64,000 bases of DNA from Haemophilus influenzae (GTDB lineage: Bacteria; Pseudomonadota; Gammaproteobacteria; Enterobacterales; Pasteurellaceae): positions 124,001 through 188,000 of the forward strand of contig NZ_LS483411.1 of assembly GCF_900475755.1 (NCBI RefSeq), written 5' to 3'. Under the pieces are notes generated by a model. The model ran no database searches, was not told where the DNA came from, and worked only from the letters and a program-made list of their open reading frames with translations. This document shows, piece after piece, positions 45,293 to 56,970 of this stretch (its first letter is position 1; each line of letters starts with the position of its first letter). A program made the translations under genes and the position numbers.

Positions 45293-46474
45293 ATGGAAAA
45301 TGTTGTTATTATTAGTGCAGTTAGAACACCGATCGGCAGCTTTAATGGTGCATTATCTTCCGTAAGTGCGGTTGATTTAGGTGCAATTGTGATACAAGAA
45401 GCCATCAAACGTGCCAATATTGAAAGTGCATTAGTTAATGAAGTCATCATGGGGAACGTATTACAAGCAGGACTAGGGCAAAATCCAGCCCGTCAAGCAG
45501 CATTAAAAGCAGGAATAGAGAAAGAAATCCCTTCTTTAACAATCAATAAAGTATGTGGATCTGGTCTAAAAAGTGTCGCATTAGGTGCACAGTCTATTAT
45601 CAGTGGTGATGCTGATATTGTTGTTGTGGGTGGCATGGAAAATATGAGCCAAGCACCTTATCTTTTAGATAGCAAAGTACGACAAGGCGTCAAAATGGGT
45701 AATCTCACATTAAGGGACACAATGATTGAAGACGGACTAACTTGTGCTAGCAATCACTATCATATGGGGATTACTGCCGAAAATATTGCAGAACAATATG
45801 GCATTAGCCGCCAAGCACAAGATGAACTCGCATTACGTTCACAAACCTTAGCATCTCAAGCCGTGCAATTAGGTGTATTTGATAAGGAAATTGTCCCTGT
45901 TATGGTAAAAACTCGCAAAGGAGACATTATTGTTTCACGAGACGAGTATCCTAAAGCAGATACCACAGCTGAAGGTTTAGCTAAATTAAAACCTGCTTTC
46001 AAAAAAGAGGGTACTGTCACCGCAGGTAACGCTTCTGGCATTAATGATGGTGCTGCAGCACTTATTTTAGTTAGCGAAAGCAAAGCTCATGCACTTGGAT
46101 TAAAAGCCATTGCAAAAATTAGAAGCTATGCCAGCGGTGGGGTAGATCCATCTGTTATGGGATTAGGTCCAGTTCCAGCAACGCAAAAAGCATTGAAAAA
46201 AGCAGGAATAAATCTTGATGATATCGATCTGATAGAAGCAAATGAAGCCTTTGCCTCACAATTCTTAGGTGTTGGCAAAGATCTCAATTTGGATATGAAT
46301 AAAACCAATATTCATGGTGGAGCTATCGCACTTGGGCATCCAATCGGCGCGAGTGGTGCAAGGATTTTAGTAACGTTATTGCACAATCTTATCGAAAAAG
46401 ATAAAAAACTTGGGCTTGCTACACTTTGTATTGGCGGTGGTCAAGGTATTTCTATGATTGTAGAACGCTTATAA
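45293..46474 (+). CDS. atoB: Acetyl-CoA acetyltransferase (thiolase)
   Basis: Splits acetoacetyl-CoA to two acetyl-CoA. It has 393 residues. The nucleophile is Cys88 ([11 protein letters not shown]), the His is in [16 protein letters not shown], and the second Cys is in LCIGGGQG. The chosen start has AAGGAG seven bases upstream; the longer frame into atoE is not real. Last gene of the ato operon. Confidence 0.96.
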   Translation: MENVVIISAVRTPIGSFNGALSSVSAVDLGAIVIQEAIKRANIESALVNEVIMGNVLQAGLGQNPARQAALKAGIEKEIPSLTINKVCGSGLKSVALGAQSIISGDADIVVVGGMENMSQAPYLLDSKVRQGVKMGNLTLRDTMIEDGLTCASNHYHMGITAENIAEQYGISRQAQDELALRSQTLASQAVQLGVFDKEIVPVMVKTRKGDIIVSRDEYPKADTTAEGLAKLKPAFKKEGTVTAGNASGINDGAAALILVSESKAHALGLKAIAKIRSYASGGVDPSVMGLGPVPATQKALKKAGINLDDIDLIEANEAFASQFLGVGKDLNLDMNKTNIHGGAIALGHPIGASGARILVTLLHNLIEKDKKLGLATLCIGGGQGISMIVERL

Positions 46475-46522
46475 CCATTTACTTCCTAAACTACAACAGC
46501 GAAATATTTCACTTCTAACTAA

Positions 46523-46560
46523 AAAAGCGAATTTCTTTTAAGAAATTCGCTTTTCTTTTG
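46523..46560. terminator. Shared terminator between atoB and ftsX
   Basis: AAAAGCGAATTTCTT and AAGAAATTCGCTTTT are perfectly complementary over 15 bases, with A-runs and T-runs at both ends. This suits termination of both converging genes. Confidence 0.85.
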
Positions 46561-46568
46561 ATATCCAA

Positions 46569-47501
46569 TTATTCTTTCCTCTCCATCATCGCAATATGCC
46601 TTGTCGCGGCAATCCACGCCCCAACATAGCCCATAATTAAACAGCACACTAATAGGAATATAAATTCGCCAACGCCTAATCCATTCAAACTGAATTGGAC
46701 GGCAAAAATATCCGTTACATATTTCACTGCAGAGGTAAAATAGCTGATAATAAAACTACTAAAAATTGCAGCGGCTAATCCACCTAATACAGCATAAATC
46801 ATCCCTGTATAAAGGTAAGGACGGAGAATAAATTGATCTGTTGCACCAAGCAATTTCATCACATCAATACTTGATCGGCTACTATACACATCAGAGCGGA
46901 TACTGTTACCAATAACCAAGAATACCGCTATCGCCATTAATACAGTGCAGAAAATTGCCACATGGGCGATTAACCAAGAAAGTGCGGTTAATTTTTCCAT
47001 CCAATCGTTATCCAAGCGAACTTCTTGTACCCCTTTGATTTTATTTAAATTGGTACGTAACTCATCACGTTTTTCTGACACATTAAATTCGCTCGTCGGT
47101 TTTACCATCACGACCGCAGGTAATGGATTATCATCTAAAATTTCCAATTCTTCTCCAAAGCCAGACCAGCTTTTAAATTCCCTCAAGCTTTCTTGGCGAG
47201 AAACATAATTAAGGGATTCCACCCCTTCTTGCTGACGAATTTTCTCTACCACTAAATTCGCATCTTCTTCACTTAAATTTTTGTGAAGATAAATCGTCAA
47301 TTCACTTTCAGGATAAAATTGAGTGGTCGCTAAATGTAAATTTTTCCACATTAAATAGCTCACGGTTGGGATTGTCAGAGACACAGCAATAACCAAAATC
47401 GTGAGCAGCGTGCCAAATTTACGTTGCCATAAATCTACCCATACTGCACGCAAAGTATAGGCTGTTTGAACAAAAACAGATGCATCCGTTGATCGGCTCA
47501 T
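46569..47501 (-). CDS. ftsX: Cell division protein FtsX
   Basis: Membrane partner of FtsE, controlling septal peptidoglycan hydrolases. It has 310 residues with four membrane segments and a periplasmic domain (about residues 55-165, with SELTIYLHKNLSEEDANLVV). It is in the usual ftsY-ftsE-ftsX order. An uptake core lies at 46980. Confidence 0.96.
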   Translation of the reverse strand: MSRSTDASVFVQTAYTLRAVWVDLWQRKFGTLLTILVIAVSLTIPTVSYLMWKNLHLATTQFYPESELTIYLHKNLSEEDANLVVEKIRQQEGVESLNYVSRQESLREFKSWSGFGEELEILDDNPLPAVVMVKPTSEFNVSEKRDELRTNLNKIKGVQEVRLDNDWMEKLTALSWLIAHVAIFCTVLMAIAVFLVIGNSIRSDVYSSRSSIDVMKLLGATDQFILRPYLYTGMIYAVLGGLAAAIFSSFIISYFTSAVKYVTDIFAVQFSLNGLGVGEFIFLLVCCLIMGYVGAWIAATRHIAMMERKE

Positions 47502-47510
47502 GATTATTCC

Positions 47511-48167
47511 TTAATAACGTAAATAACCTTGTTCAAGCACAAGACAAGGTTTTGGTTTTTGTTGAATTAAATTAATGTCGTGAGTAGCAATTAACACTGT
47601 CATTCCGAGACGATTAAATTCTTCAAACAAATTAAAAATGCCTAAAGAAAGTTCATCGTCTAAATTACCCGTTGGTTCATCTGCTAATAAAAGTTGAGGT
47701 TTATGTACAATCGCACGCGCAATATCAACGCGTTGCTGCTCCCCGCCTGAAATTTGTGGTGGCAAATAGTGGGCTTTATTACGCAATCCTACACGATCTA
47801 AAGATGCCATTGCTCTAGTATTCGCATCTTTTGGATGCATACCTGCAATAATCAATGGCAATGCCACATTTTCCACCACAGTACGATCTGTTAATAAACG
47901 ATAATCTTGGTGAACCATACCGATTTGGCGACGCAAAAATGGAATTTCATATTTTGACAAGCGAGTAATATCGTGCCCGTTAAACCAAATCTGACCAGCA
48001 TTGGCTTTTTCCATTCCCATAATAAGCTTGAGTAATGTACTTTTCCCAGCGCCTGAATGCCCAACTAAGTAAGTCATACTTCCCACTGGAAGATGAAAAT
48101 TCAAGCCTTGTAACGCTGGCTGCGTTGCACCATGATAGGCTTTAGAAACATTTGAGAACTTAATCAC
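47511..48167 (-). CDS. ftsE: Cell division ATP-binding protein FtsE
   Basis: ABC-type ATPase of 218 residues. Walker A is GHSGAGKST, the signature is ISGGEQQRVDIARA, and Walker B is LLLADEPTGNLD. It works with FtsX at the septum. It lies nine bases before ftsX and 18 after ftsY. Confidence 0.98.
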   Translation of the reverse strand: MIKFSNVSKAYHGATQPALQGLNFHLPVGSMTYLVGHSGAGKSTLLKLIMGMEKANAGQIWFNGHDITRLSKYEIPFLRRQIGMVHQDYRLLTDRTVVENVALPLIIAGMHPKDANTRAMASLDRVGLRNKAHYLPPQISGGEQQRVDIARAIVHKPQLLLADEPTGNLDDELSLGIFNLFEEFNRLGMTVLIATHDINLIQQKPKPCLVLEQGYLRY

Positions 48168-48185
48168 AATTTTTCCTTATTCTTT

Positions 48186-49403
48186 TTATTCTTCTTCATG
48201 AATGAATAATGCTTCAATAAATTCCTTGGCATTAAACTCACGTAAATCTTCAATTTTCTCGCCTACACCGATATAGCGAATAGGCAACTTAAACTGATCG
48301 GCTATGGCAAAAATCACACCACCTTTTGCCGTACCGTCTAATTTTGTGAGTGAAATTCCTGTTAAACCCACAGCTTCATTAAATAATTTCGCTTGGCTAA
48401 TGGCATTTTGTCCCGTGCCAGCATCCAGCGTAAGCATAATTTCGTGTGGCGCAGTTTCATCATATTTTTTCATAACACGAACAATTTTTTTCAGTTCGTC
48501 CATTAAGTTATTTTTATTCTGAAGACGACCCGCCGTATCCGCAATAAGAATATCAATATTGCGTGCAGCCGCTGATTGCATCGCATCAAAAATTACCGAT
48601 GCAGAATCAGAGCCAGTGCTTTGCGAAACAACTGGAATATGATTACGTTCTCCCCAAACTTGAAGCTGCTCAACGGCCGCTGCACGGAAAGTATCGCCCG
48701 CCGCAAGCATCACTGATTTTCCTTCAGACTGAAATTTACGTGCAAGCTTACCAATTGTCGTCGTTTTACCTACGCCATTTACGCCCACCATTAAAATCAC
48801 ATAAGGTTTTTTCGTGCTATCAATCTCTAAAGGTTGTGCTACTGGCTCAAGAATATCCGCCATTTCTACTTTTAATTGTTGATATAAAAGCTCGGCATCT
48901 TGTAATTCTTTGCGACTTGCGTGTTCAGTCAAATTTTTGATGATTTTACTTGTTGTCGGCACGCCAATATCCGCAATCAAAAGTTGTTCTTCTAATTCTT
49001 CAAACAACTCATCATCAATTTTCTTTCCTAAGAAAAAACTACGAAAACCCGCGCCAATATTTTGTTTAGTTTTCAGTAATCCCTTAACTAAACGACTAAA
49101 AAAGCCCCCTTCACTTGGCTTTTCGCGAGTTTCAATTTCAACAACGGGCTGAAGATCATCTTCTAAATTTTTCGCTTCGATGATTTCTTCGACTAGCTCA
49201 AGTGCAACTGGCTCAAGTGCGGTTGAAATTTCCTGTATTTTTTCTTCTTCGACTAAATCATTAGCTTCAAATTTTTCAATAGACGGCTCGACATCTTTAA
49301 TCTTTTCTTCTTCAATTTTCGGCTCAATTTTAGGTTCATCTTGCTTTTTATTACGCCCAAATAACGATGCCCAAAATCCGCCTTTTTTATTTTCTTCAGC
49401 CAT
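48186..49403 (-). CDS. ftsY: Signal recognition particle receptor FtsY
   Basis: GTPase receptor that delivers SRP-bound ribosomes to SecYEG. It has 405 residues. A long acidic, glutamate-rich N-terminal domain (about 1-100) precedes the NG domain. G1 is GVNGVGKTTTIGKLA, followed by DTFRAAAVEQL, DTAGRLQNKNNLM and TKLDGTAKGG. An uptake core lies in the acidic domain (49215). Confidence 0.98.
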   Translation of the reverse strand: MAEENKKGGFWASLFGRNKKQDEPKIEPKIEEEKIKDVEPSIEKFEANDLVEEEKIQEISTALEPVALELVEEIIEAKNLEDDLQPVVEIETREKPSEGGFFSRLVKGLLKTKQNIGAGFRSFFLGKKIDDELFEELEEQLLIADIGVPTTSKIIKNLTEHASRKELQDAELLYQQLKVEMADILEPVAQPLEIDSTKKPYVILMVGVNGVGKTTTIGKLARKFQSEGKSVMLAAGDTFRAAAVEQLQVWGERNHIPVVSQSTGSDSASVIFDAMQSAAARNIDILIADTAGRLQNKNNLMDELKKIVRVMKKYDETAPHEIMLTLDAGTGQNAISQAKLFNEAVGLTGISLTKLDGTAKGGVIFAIADQFKLPIRYIGVGEKIEDLREFNAKEFIEALFIHEEE

Positions 49404-49499
49404 AAAATGCTCTCTTAACTGTAATCCGATAAAAATGTCGTTTATTCTAGCAAAAAATCGTCTAAACTAAGCACAATTTTCAATAAAAATCGAATCTTT

Positions 49500-50081
49500 A
49501 TGAAAAAAATACAAACGCCAAATGCAAAGGGCGAGGTTCGCATTATTGCTGGGCTATGGCGAGGTCGAAAACTTCCAGTATTAAATTCTGAAGGCTTACG
49601 CCCAACTGGCGATAGAGTGAAAGAAACGCTTTTTAATTGGTTAATGCCTTATATCCACCAATCTGAATGTTTAGATGGCTTTGCGGGGAGTGGTTCATTA
49701 GGTTTTGAAGCACTTTCTCGCCAAGCGAAAAAGGTGACTTTTTTAGAATTAGATAAAACCGTCGCCAATCAATTAAAAAAGAATTTACAAACGCTCAAAT
49801 GCTCATCAGAACAGGCTGAAGTGATTAATCAAAGTAGTTTGGATTTTCTAAAACAGCCACAAAATCAACCGCACTTTGATGTCGTGTTTTTAGATCCTCC
49901 CTTTCATTTTAATTTAGCAGAACAAGCAATTAACTTGCTTTGTGAAAATAATTGGCTAAAACCCAATGCGTTAATTTACGTAGAAACAGAGAAAGATAAA
50001 CCACTCATCACACCAGAAAACTGGACGTTATTGAAAGAAAAAACCACAGGAATGGTAAGATATCGTTTATATCAGAATTAG
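49500..50081 (+). CDS. rsmD: 16S rRNA (guanine966-N2)-methyltransferase
   Basis: SAM-dependent methyltransferase of 193 residues. [17 protein letters not shown] is the SAM-binding motif I and [10 protein letters not shown] carries the DPPF catalytic motif for amino-group methylation. Divergent from ftsY, the usual neighbour. Ten bases before trmL. Confidence 0.95.
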   Translation: MKKIQTPNAKGEVRIIAGLWRGRKLPVLNSEGLRPTGDRVKETLFNWLMPYIHQSECLDGFAGSGSLGFEALSRQAKKVTFLELDKTVANQLKKNLQTLKCSSEQAEVINQSSLDFLKQPQNQPHFDVVFLDPPFHFNLAEQAINLLCENNWLKPNALIYVETEKDKPLITPENWTLLKEKTTGMVRYRLYQN

Positions 50082-50091
50082 AGAGAAAATT

Positions 50092-50574
50092 ATGTTAGAT
50101 ATTGTTTTATATGAACCAGAAATCCCACAAAATACCGGTAACATTATCCGCCTTTGTGCCAATACAGGATTTCGCTTGCACTTAATTGAACCCCTAGGTT
50201 TCACTTGGGATGATAAACGCTTACGCCGCTCAGGTTTGGATTATCACGAATTTGCGGAAATCAAACGCCACAAGACTTTTACAGCCTTTTTAGAAAGCGA
50301 AAAACCCCAACGTCTCTTGGCACTCACAACAAAAGGCAGTCCAGCACATAGCCAAGTAAAATTTGAACTTGGGGATTATTTAATGTTTGGCCCAGAAACT
50401 CGTGGCATTCCGATGTCAATTTTAAATGAAATGCCGCTGGAACAAAAAATCCGCATTCCAATGACAGCCAATAGCCGCAGTATGAACTTGTCTAATTCGG
50501 TTGCAGTAACGGTTTATGAAGCGTGGCGACAATTAGGCTATAAAGGTGCGGTAAATTTACCAGAAGTAAAATAA
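50092..50574 (+). CDS. trmL: tRNA (cytidine/uridine34-2'-O)-methyltransferase
   Basis: SPOUT (knotted) methyltransferase of 160 residues for the wobble base of some leucine tRNAs. [16 protein letters not shown] and the C-terminal knot [17 protein letters not shown] are family motifs. I recall the Haemophilus protein (YibK, HI0766) as a structural model of the fold. Confidence 0.96.
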   Translation: MLDIVLYEPEIPQNTGNIIRLCANTGFRLHLIEPLGFTWDDKRLRRSGLDYHEFAEIKRHKTFTAFLESEKPQRLLALTTKGSPAHSQVKFELGDYLMFGPETRGIPMSILNEMPLEQKIRIPMTANSRSMNLSNSVAVTVYEAWRQLGYKGAVNLPEVK

Positions 50575-50579
50575 ACAAA

Positions 50580-50622
50580 AAAGTGCGGTTAAAATTTAAT
50601 AAGATTTTTAACCGCACTTTTG
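50580..50622. terminator. Shared terminator of inverted uptake sequences, trmL/lpsA
   Basis: AAAGTGCGGTTAAAA and TTTTAACCGCACTTT pair around a short loop. Both arms hold exact uptake cores (50581, 50611). It lies between the ends of two converging genes. Confidence 0.85.
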
Positions 50623-51393
50623 TTATTTAAATGGAACTTGTTTTCCGAATATCCGTCTTTTTATTCTAATTAGTTCATTTTTTATTTTATCTAAAGGTTT
50701 AGCTGGAATTTGGTTTTTATGTACTTTTTCTCTGCCATTATGCAAACTACTCTCAAAATAATTTTCATCATGCAGAATAAAACTTTGAGTGCATATTGCA
50801 GGGGAAAGTTGCATAACTTTATAATCTTTTTGGCTTAATAATTCATCAAAAATTAGAGTGTCAATAGCAAGATAAAGTTGTTTATTTCTTATGTTATTCA
50901 ATAAATATCTAGCACCCTTAGCTGTGATTGAATAGCCAGCCATTCCAGTATGCTTGAATTTCAATCGGGAAATATTTCTATTACATTTTATTTGCTCACG
51001 CTTTCCATAAATTATTTTTCCATGAGCTTCTAACTTCAATATATCAGTATCTTCAGGTATATAATCAATATTCAATAATTCTTTTGCATTTTCTCCCAAA
51101 TAAATATCGTCTTCAAAAATATTAATATAATCTAAATTATTTTCTAAAACGAAATTCCATAAAACGATATGGCTTAATGCACAGGCTATCTCAGCATCAC
51201 ACAAAGTTGCTTTTGATGAACGATCAAAGGTTATATTAAATTTTTTAGCGGTTTCTTCAATAATATCGGGCGTAATAGCATCAAAAAATTCGAAAGGAAT
51301 ATTCTGCTTACCGAATTCTTCGGTAATGTGTTTTCGGCGTTTTTGTTCAGTAGTTAAACTGATAACATAATTGTGCTGAGCTGCATTATGCAT
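50623..51393 (-). CDS. lpsA: Lipooligosaccharide glycosyltransferase LpsA
   Basis: Glycosyltransferase family 25 protein of 256 residues. The N-terminal NYVISLTTEQKRRKHI, the central NIFEDDIYLGE (acidic metal-binding motif) and HTGMAGYSITAKGARYLL are typical. By homology to HI0765 it adds the first hexose to the distal heptose of the inner core. The frame continues 26 codons upstream through a hydrophobic stretch, but MHNAAQHNYVISL is the usual start. Residue 151 from that start is Met. It is flanked by two inverted uptake-sequence pairs. Confidence 0.88.
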   Translation of the reverse strand: MHNAAQHNYVISLTTEQKRRKHITEEFGKQNIPFEFFDAITPDIIEETAKKFNITFDRSSKATLCDAEIACALSHIVLWNFVLENNLDYINIFEDDIYLGENAKELLNIDYIPEDTDILKLEAHGKIIYGKREQIKCNRNISRLKFKHTGMAGYSITAKGARYLLNNIRNKQLYLAIDTLIFDELLSQKDYKVMQLSPAICTQSFILHDENYFESSLHNGREKVHKNQIPAKPLDKIKNELIRIKRRIFGKQVPFK

Positions 51394-51437
51394 AATAAGT
51401 AACCCAAATAAATAAAAAGTTGGAACAGTATAATATA

Positions 51438-51480
51438 AAAAGTGCGGTAAAAAAATCATAGAAATTTTCACCGCACTTCT
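51438..51480. repeat. Inverted uptake-sequence pair between ribB and lpsA
   Basis: AAAAAGTGCGGT (core 51440) and ACCGCACTT (core 51470) are inverted around a 21-base loop. Read leftward, GTGCGGTGAAAATTTC pairs imperfectly with the other arm and ends in a T-run, so it can terminate ribB. Confidence 0.7.
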
Positions 51481-51485
51481 TCGTT

Positions 51486-52133
51486 TTAAATATTATGTGC
51501 TAAACGATATTCAACTAAATCTTCAATGGTTAGCACAGAATAACCAAATTTCTTTGCAAATTCTACAATATCGGGGGTGCGAGCCATTGTGCCGTCATCA
51601 TTCGTGATTTCACAAATCACACCTGCTTCTTTAAATCCTGCTAAACGCGCTAAATCAACGGACGCTTCAGTATGTCCACGGCGAGTAAGTACGCCACCAT
51701 TTGCTGCACGAAGTGGAAATATATGACCAGGACGATGTAAATCTGTTGGAAGTGCATTATCAGCAATCGCCGTTTGAATAGTTGTGACTCTGTCTGCGGC
51801 AGATACACCTGTAGAAACACCTTTCGCGGCTTCGATCGTTACAGTGAAAGCCGTTTTGTTTACGCTATTATTGTGTTCTACCATTGGCGGTAAATCGAGT
51901 TGTTGGCAACGTTCATCGGTAATACATAAACAAACGATACCACTGCCATAACGAATTAATTTTGCCATTTGTTCTAGCGTGATTGTTTCTGCTGGGAAAA
52001 TTAAATCGCCTTCATTTTCACGATCTTCATCATCTAAAACTAATACGCCATTTCCCTTTTTGAAGGCATTAATTGCGTTAAGTACGCGTTCTTCAGCGGT
52101 ATTGCCGAATGGAGATAAAATTGACTGATTCAT
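51486..52133 (-). CDS. ribB: 3,4-dihydroxy-2-butanone 4-phosphate synthase
   Basis: Riboflavin pathway enzyme that converts ribulose 5-phosphate to the four-carbon unit of the xylene ring. It has 215 residues. The metal and substrate loop is [12 protein letters not shown] (residues 34-45), and [16 protein letters not shown] carries the second metal His and Glu. It is the stand-alone form, not fused to GTP cyclohydrolase II. It is preceded by an FMN riboswitch. Confidence 0.98.
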   Translation of the reverse strand: MNQSILSPFGNTAEERVLNAINAFKKGNGVLVLDDEDRENEGDLIFPAETITLEQMAKLIRYGSGIVCLCITDERCQQLDLPPMVEHNNSVNKTAFTVTIEAAKGVSTGVSAADRVTTIQTAIADNALPTDLHRPGHIFPLRAANGGVLTRRGHTEASVDLARLAGFKEAGVICEITNDDGTMARTPDIVEFAKKFGYSVLTIEDLVEYRLAHNI

Positions 52134-52200
52134 AGTAATTTCCTAATTTGAGATTTCAATTAAATACCAGAATCAGGGCTGAGAAATGCAAATAAAATGA

Positions 52201-52222
52201 ACGATTTGGGAACCCAATTCGT
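52201..52222 (-). terminator. Expression-platform hairpin of the ribB riboswitch
   Basis: Leftward, ACGAATTGGG and CCCAAATCGT pair with one A-A mismatch around TT, followed by TCATTTTATTT. It directly follows the aptamer and is a candidate FMN-dependent terminator. Confidence 0.6.
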
Positions 52223-52224
52223 TT

Positions 52225-54294
<2,070 letters not shown>

Positions 54295-54309
54295 ATCTAT
54301 TCCAAAATA

Positions 54310-54338
54310 AAAGCCGATTCAAATGAATCGGCTTTTTT
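54310..54338 (+). terminator. Terminator after the nadR operon
   Basis: AAAGCCGATTC/GAATCGGCTTT perfect 11-bp stem around AAAT, with a T-run. It also faces the end of fruA from the other side. Confidence 0.88.
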
Positions 54339-54355
54339 ACATTCAAAGTGCGGTA

Positions 54356-56026
54356 TTATTCCGCATTGTTTTTCGATTTAATGATAGCGTAAACTACACC
54401 TGTTGATAAAGCACCAATCGCAATTGCACCAAGATATTTCAACGGCTCAGATACAAATGGAATGACAAATAATCCGCCGTGCGGAGCTTGTAATGTAATA
54501 TTTAATCCCATTGAAATCGCACCAGCCACCGCACCACCAATCACTGAGCTAATAATGACACGAATTGGATCTGCTGCCACAAATGGTAATGCGCCTTCAG
54601 AAATAAAGCATAAACCAAGGACAAATGATGCTTTCCCTGCATCGCGTTGGCTAACTGTGAATTTATTGCGAGCAATCCAAGTCGCAACTGCCATACCAAT
54701 TGGTGGAACCATACCTGCTGCCATTGCCGCAGCCATTGGCGTATAAACTTGGGAAGCAATCAATCCAACCGAAAAAGTGTACGCTGCTTTATTTACCGGT
54801 CCGCCCATATCGATACACATCATTGCACCGATAATTGCGCCTAACACAATCGCATTCACTTCGCCCATTGAAGTAAGCCAATTACTTAGCTCTTTCATAA
54901 TTTCAGCCACTGGTGGATTGATGAGATAAATCATCGTCAAACCAACAATCATCGAACCTAAGAGCGGTAAAATTAAAATCGGTTTTAATGAAGTCAAGCT
55001 TGCTGGCAATCGAATAATCACATTCAGCCCTTTCACCACATAGCCGGCTAAAAAACCAGCAATAATACCGCCAAGAATCCCAGCGCCCGCTTCACTTGCC
55101 AACATCCCAGCAATCAAACCAACTGCAAGCCCTGGACGATCAGCGATAGAAAATGCAACGTAACCAGCAAACACGGCGATCATTAATTTAAACGCCACAC
55201 CTCCGCCGATATTCATCAACATATCGGGAAGATCTTGAAAAACTCCTGTATTTTCAATTACGTTAAAACTGAACATAAAGGAAATCGCGATCAACAACCC
55301 ACCCGCAACCACTAACGGTAACATATGAGAAACACCAGTCATCAAGTGTTTGTACACACCTTTTTTCTCACGGCTTTCTTCTTTCGATTCCGAATTATTT
55401 CCACCATCGAAAATTTTGGCTTCTTTAAATGCTTTATCAAATTCTTGCTCGGTTTTCTTCAAGGCTAATCCTGTTGAAGTGCGGTACATGGGTTTACCTT
55501 TAAATTTATCTAAAGGCACATCAATATCTGCTGCAACAAATACCAAATCAGCCGCCGCGACTTCTTCTACAGTAATTTCATTACCAGCCCCAACTTGACC
55601 ACGGGTTTCAACTTTTACATTCCAACCTTGCTTTTTCGCATAGGCTTCAATCGCTTCGGCTGACATAAACGTATGCGCAACGCCTGTCGGACAAGCGGTT
55701 ACCGCAACAATATTTTTTACACCAGAAACACCTGTAAAACTCACCGCACTTTTCGGTGCAACATAACCAGCTCCATTCGCTAAGGCATTTGCCAGCGTGA
55801 CTTCAGGAGAAATCATGGCGATAGCTTCACCGATAATAAAGACTTTTTTACCAACTAAAGCAGGGTTATTTGGTAATACAGAACCAAATACGAGAACAAG
55901 ATCTGCTTCGGCTGGTGTTTCTACAATAGAGACATTCGCTTTTTGCGCAGCCGCTCGAAAAACTTCATGTAATAAATAGGCTTTCGCATCGCCTACATTA
56001 GCTGATTGGGTTAAAAATAACTTCAT
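54356..56026 (-). CDS. fruA: Fructose-specific PTS enzyme IIBC
   Basis: Membrane permease that takes up fructose and phosphorylates it to fructose-1-phosphate. It has 556 residues. A degenerate IIB-like domain comes first, then the active IIB domain with Cys112 (VTACPTGVAHTFMSAEA), then a IIC domain of about 330 residues with the PVNKAAYTF motif. A TTG start four codons upstream is open, but the ATG is preferred with AAGGATAG before it. It begins one base after the fruK stop. Uptake cores at 55477 and 55743. Confidence 0.96.
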   Translation of the reverse strand: MKLFLTQSANVGDAKAYLLHEVFRAAAQKANVSIVETPAEADLVLVFGSVLPNNPALVGKKVFIIGEAIAMISPEVTLANALANGAGYVAPKSAVSFTGVSGVKNIVAVTACPTGVAHTFMSAEAIEAYAKKQGWNVKVETRGQVGAGNEITVEEVAAADLVFVAADIDVPLDKFKGKPMYRTSTGLALKKTEQEFDKAFKEAKIFDGGNNSESKEESREKKGVYKHLMTGVSHMLPLVVAGGLLIAISFMFSFNVIENTGVFQDLPDMLMNIGGGVAFKLMIAVFAGYVAFSIADRPGLAVGLIAGMLASEAGAGILGGIIAGFLAGYVVKGLNVIIRLPASLTSLKPILILPLLGSMIVGLTMIYLINPPVAEIMKELSNWLTSMGEVNAIVLGAIIGAMMCIDMGGPVNKAAYTFSVGLIASQVYTPMAAAMAAGMVPPIGMAVATWIARNKFTVSQRDAGKASFVLGLCFISEGALPFVAADPIRVIISSVIGGAVAGAISMGLNITLQAPHGGLFVIPFVSEPLKYLGAIAIGALSTGVVYAIIKSKNNAE

Positions 56027-56027
56027 A

Positions 56028-56969
56028 CTATCCTTCAATCATCGTTATTTGTACTTTTTCTAAAATGAGGTCAAGTAAACTCAAATCACTCACACCGACA
56101 TTACTTTGAGACACTGCAAAAGCGGACACAGCCGTAGCAAAAGCTAAGGTTTCAGCTTTCGATAAACCTTTTTCAAAACCATAGATTAAGCCTGCTACCA
56201 TTGAATCCCCTGCCCCAACGGTACTCACTACATTTTCACATTTTGGTGGTTCTGCTTTGAGCGAGCCTTCATTATTAATCCATAAAGAACCTTCTGCGCC
56301 CATTGAAATAATCACGTTTTCAATGCCTTCCGCTTTGAGTTGCTGTGCAGCGGCAATAATTTCCTCAAGACTCTTTAATGGATGACCAACCCAAGCCTCA
56401 AGTTCTCGATGATTGGGTTTTACTAGCCAAGGTTTCGCTTTTAATCCAGCGGTGAGCGCAGCATTGCTACTATCAAGCACAACTTTTACGCCAGCTTGAT
56501 GAAGCTGATGCAACCAATCAGCAAACAATTCAGGAGACACACCTCGAGGTAAACTGCCACACACTGCGACAATGTCATAATTTAAACAATAAGCCAAAGA
56601 ATCCGTCACAAATTGTTGCCAAACTTGTGGGCTTATTTGATATCCCAAGAAATTTAAATCTGTCACATCCGCTTCAGTCTCGGTAATTTTTACATTGATG
56701 CGCGTTTTGCCATCAACTCGGTGGAATTTATCTTCCAAACCGTGCTGATTAAACATTTGCTCGAAATCAGCTGAATTATCCTCGCCCAAGAAACCACCTA
56801 CTGCAACATCAACGCCTAAATCTTTTAGTACTTTTGCAACATTAATGCCTTTTCCAGCAGGAAATAAACCAAGAGTTTCTACGGTATTTACTTCGCCAAG
56901 TTGAATACGATTTAAACGCCCGACTAAATCATAAGCGGTATTTAAGGTAATTGTTACGACGCTTGCCAT
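56028..56969 (-). CDS. fruK: 1-phosphofructokinase
   Basis: Phosphorylates fructose-1-phosphate to fructose-1,6-bisphosphate. It has 313 residues, PfkB family. The first signature is AGKGINVAKVLKDLGVDVAVGGFLG, and the second, with the catalytic Asp, is STVGAGDSMVAGLIYG. It lies one base after fruB and one before fruA. Confidence 0.97.
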   Translation of the reverse strand: MASVVTITLNTAYDLVGRLNRIQLGEVNTVETLGLFPAGKGINVAKVLKDLGVDVAVGGFLGEDNSADFEQMFNQHGLEDKFHRVDGKTRINVKITETEADVTDLNFLGYQISPQVWQQFVTDSLAYCLNYDIVAVCGSLPRGVSPELFADWLHQLHQAGVKVVLDSSNAALTAGLKAKPWLVKPNHRELEAWVGHPLKSLEEIIAAAQQLKAEGIENVIISMGAEGSLWINNEGSLKAEPPKCENVVSTVGAGDSMVAGLIYGFEKGLSKAETLAFATAVSAFAVSQSNVGVSDLSLLDLILEKVQITMIEG

Positions 56970-56970
56970 A

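Noticed and set aside
56027..56038. Longer fruA start at 56038
   Set aside because: It would use TTG and overlap fruK; the ATG at 56026 with a purine-rich site is preferred.
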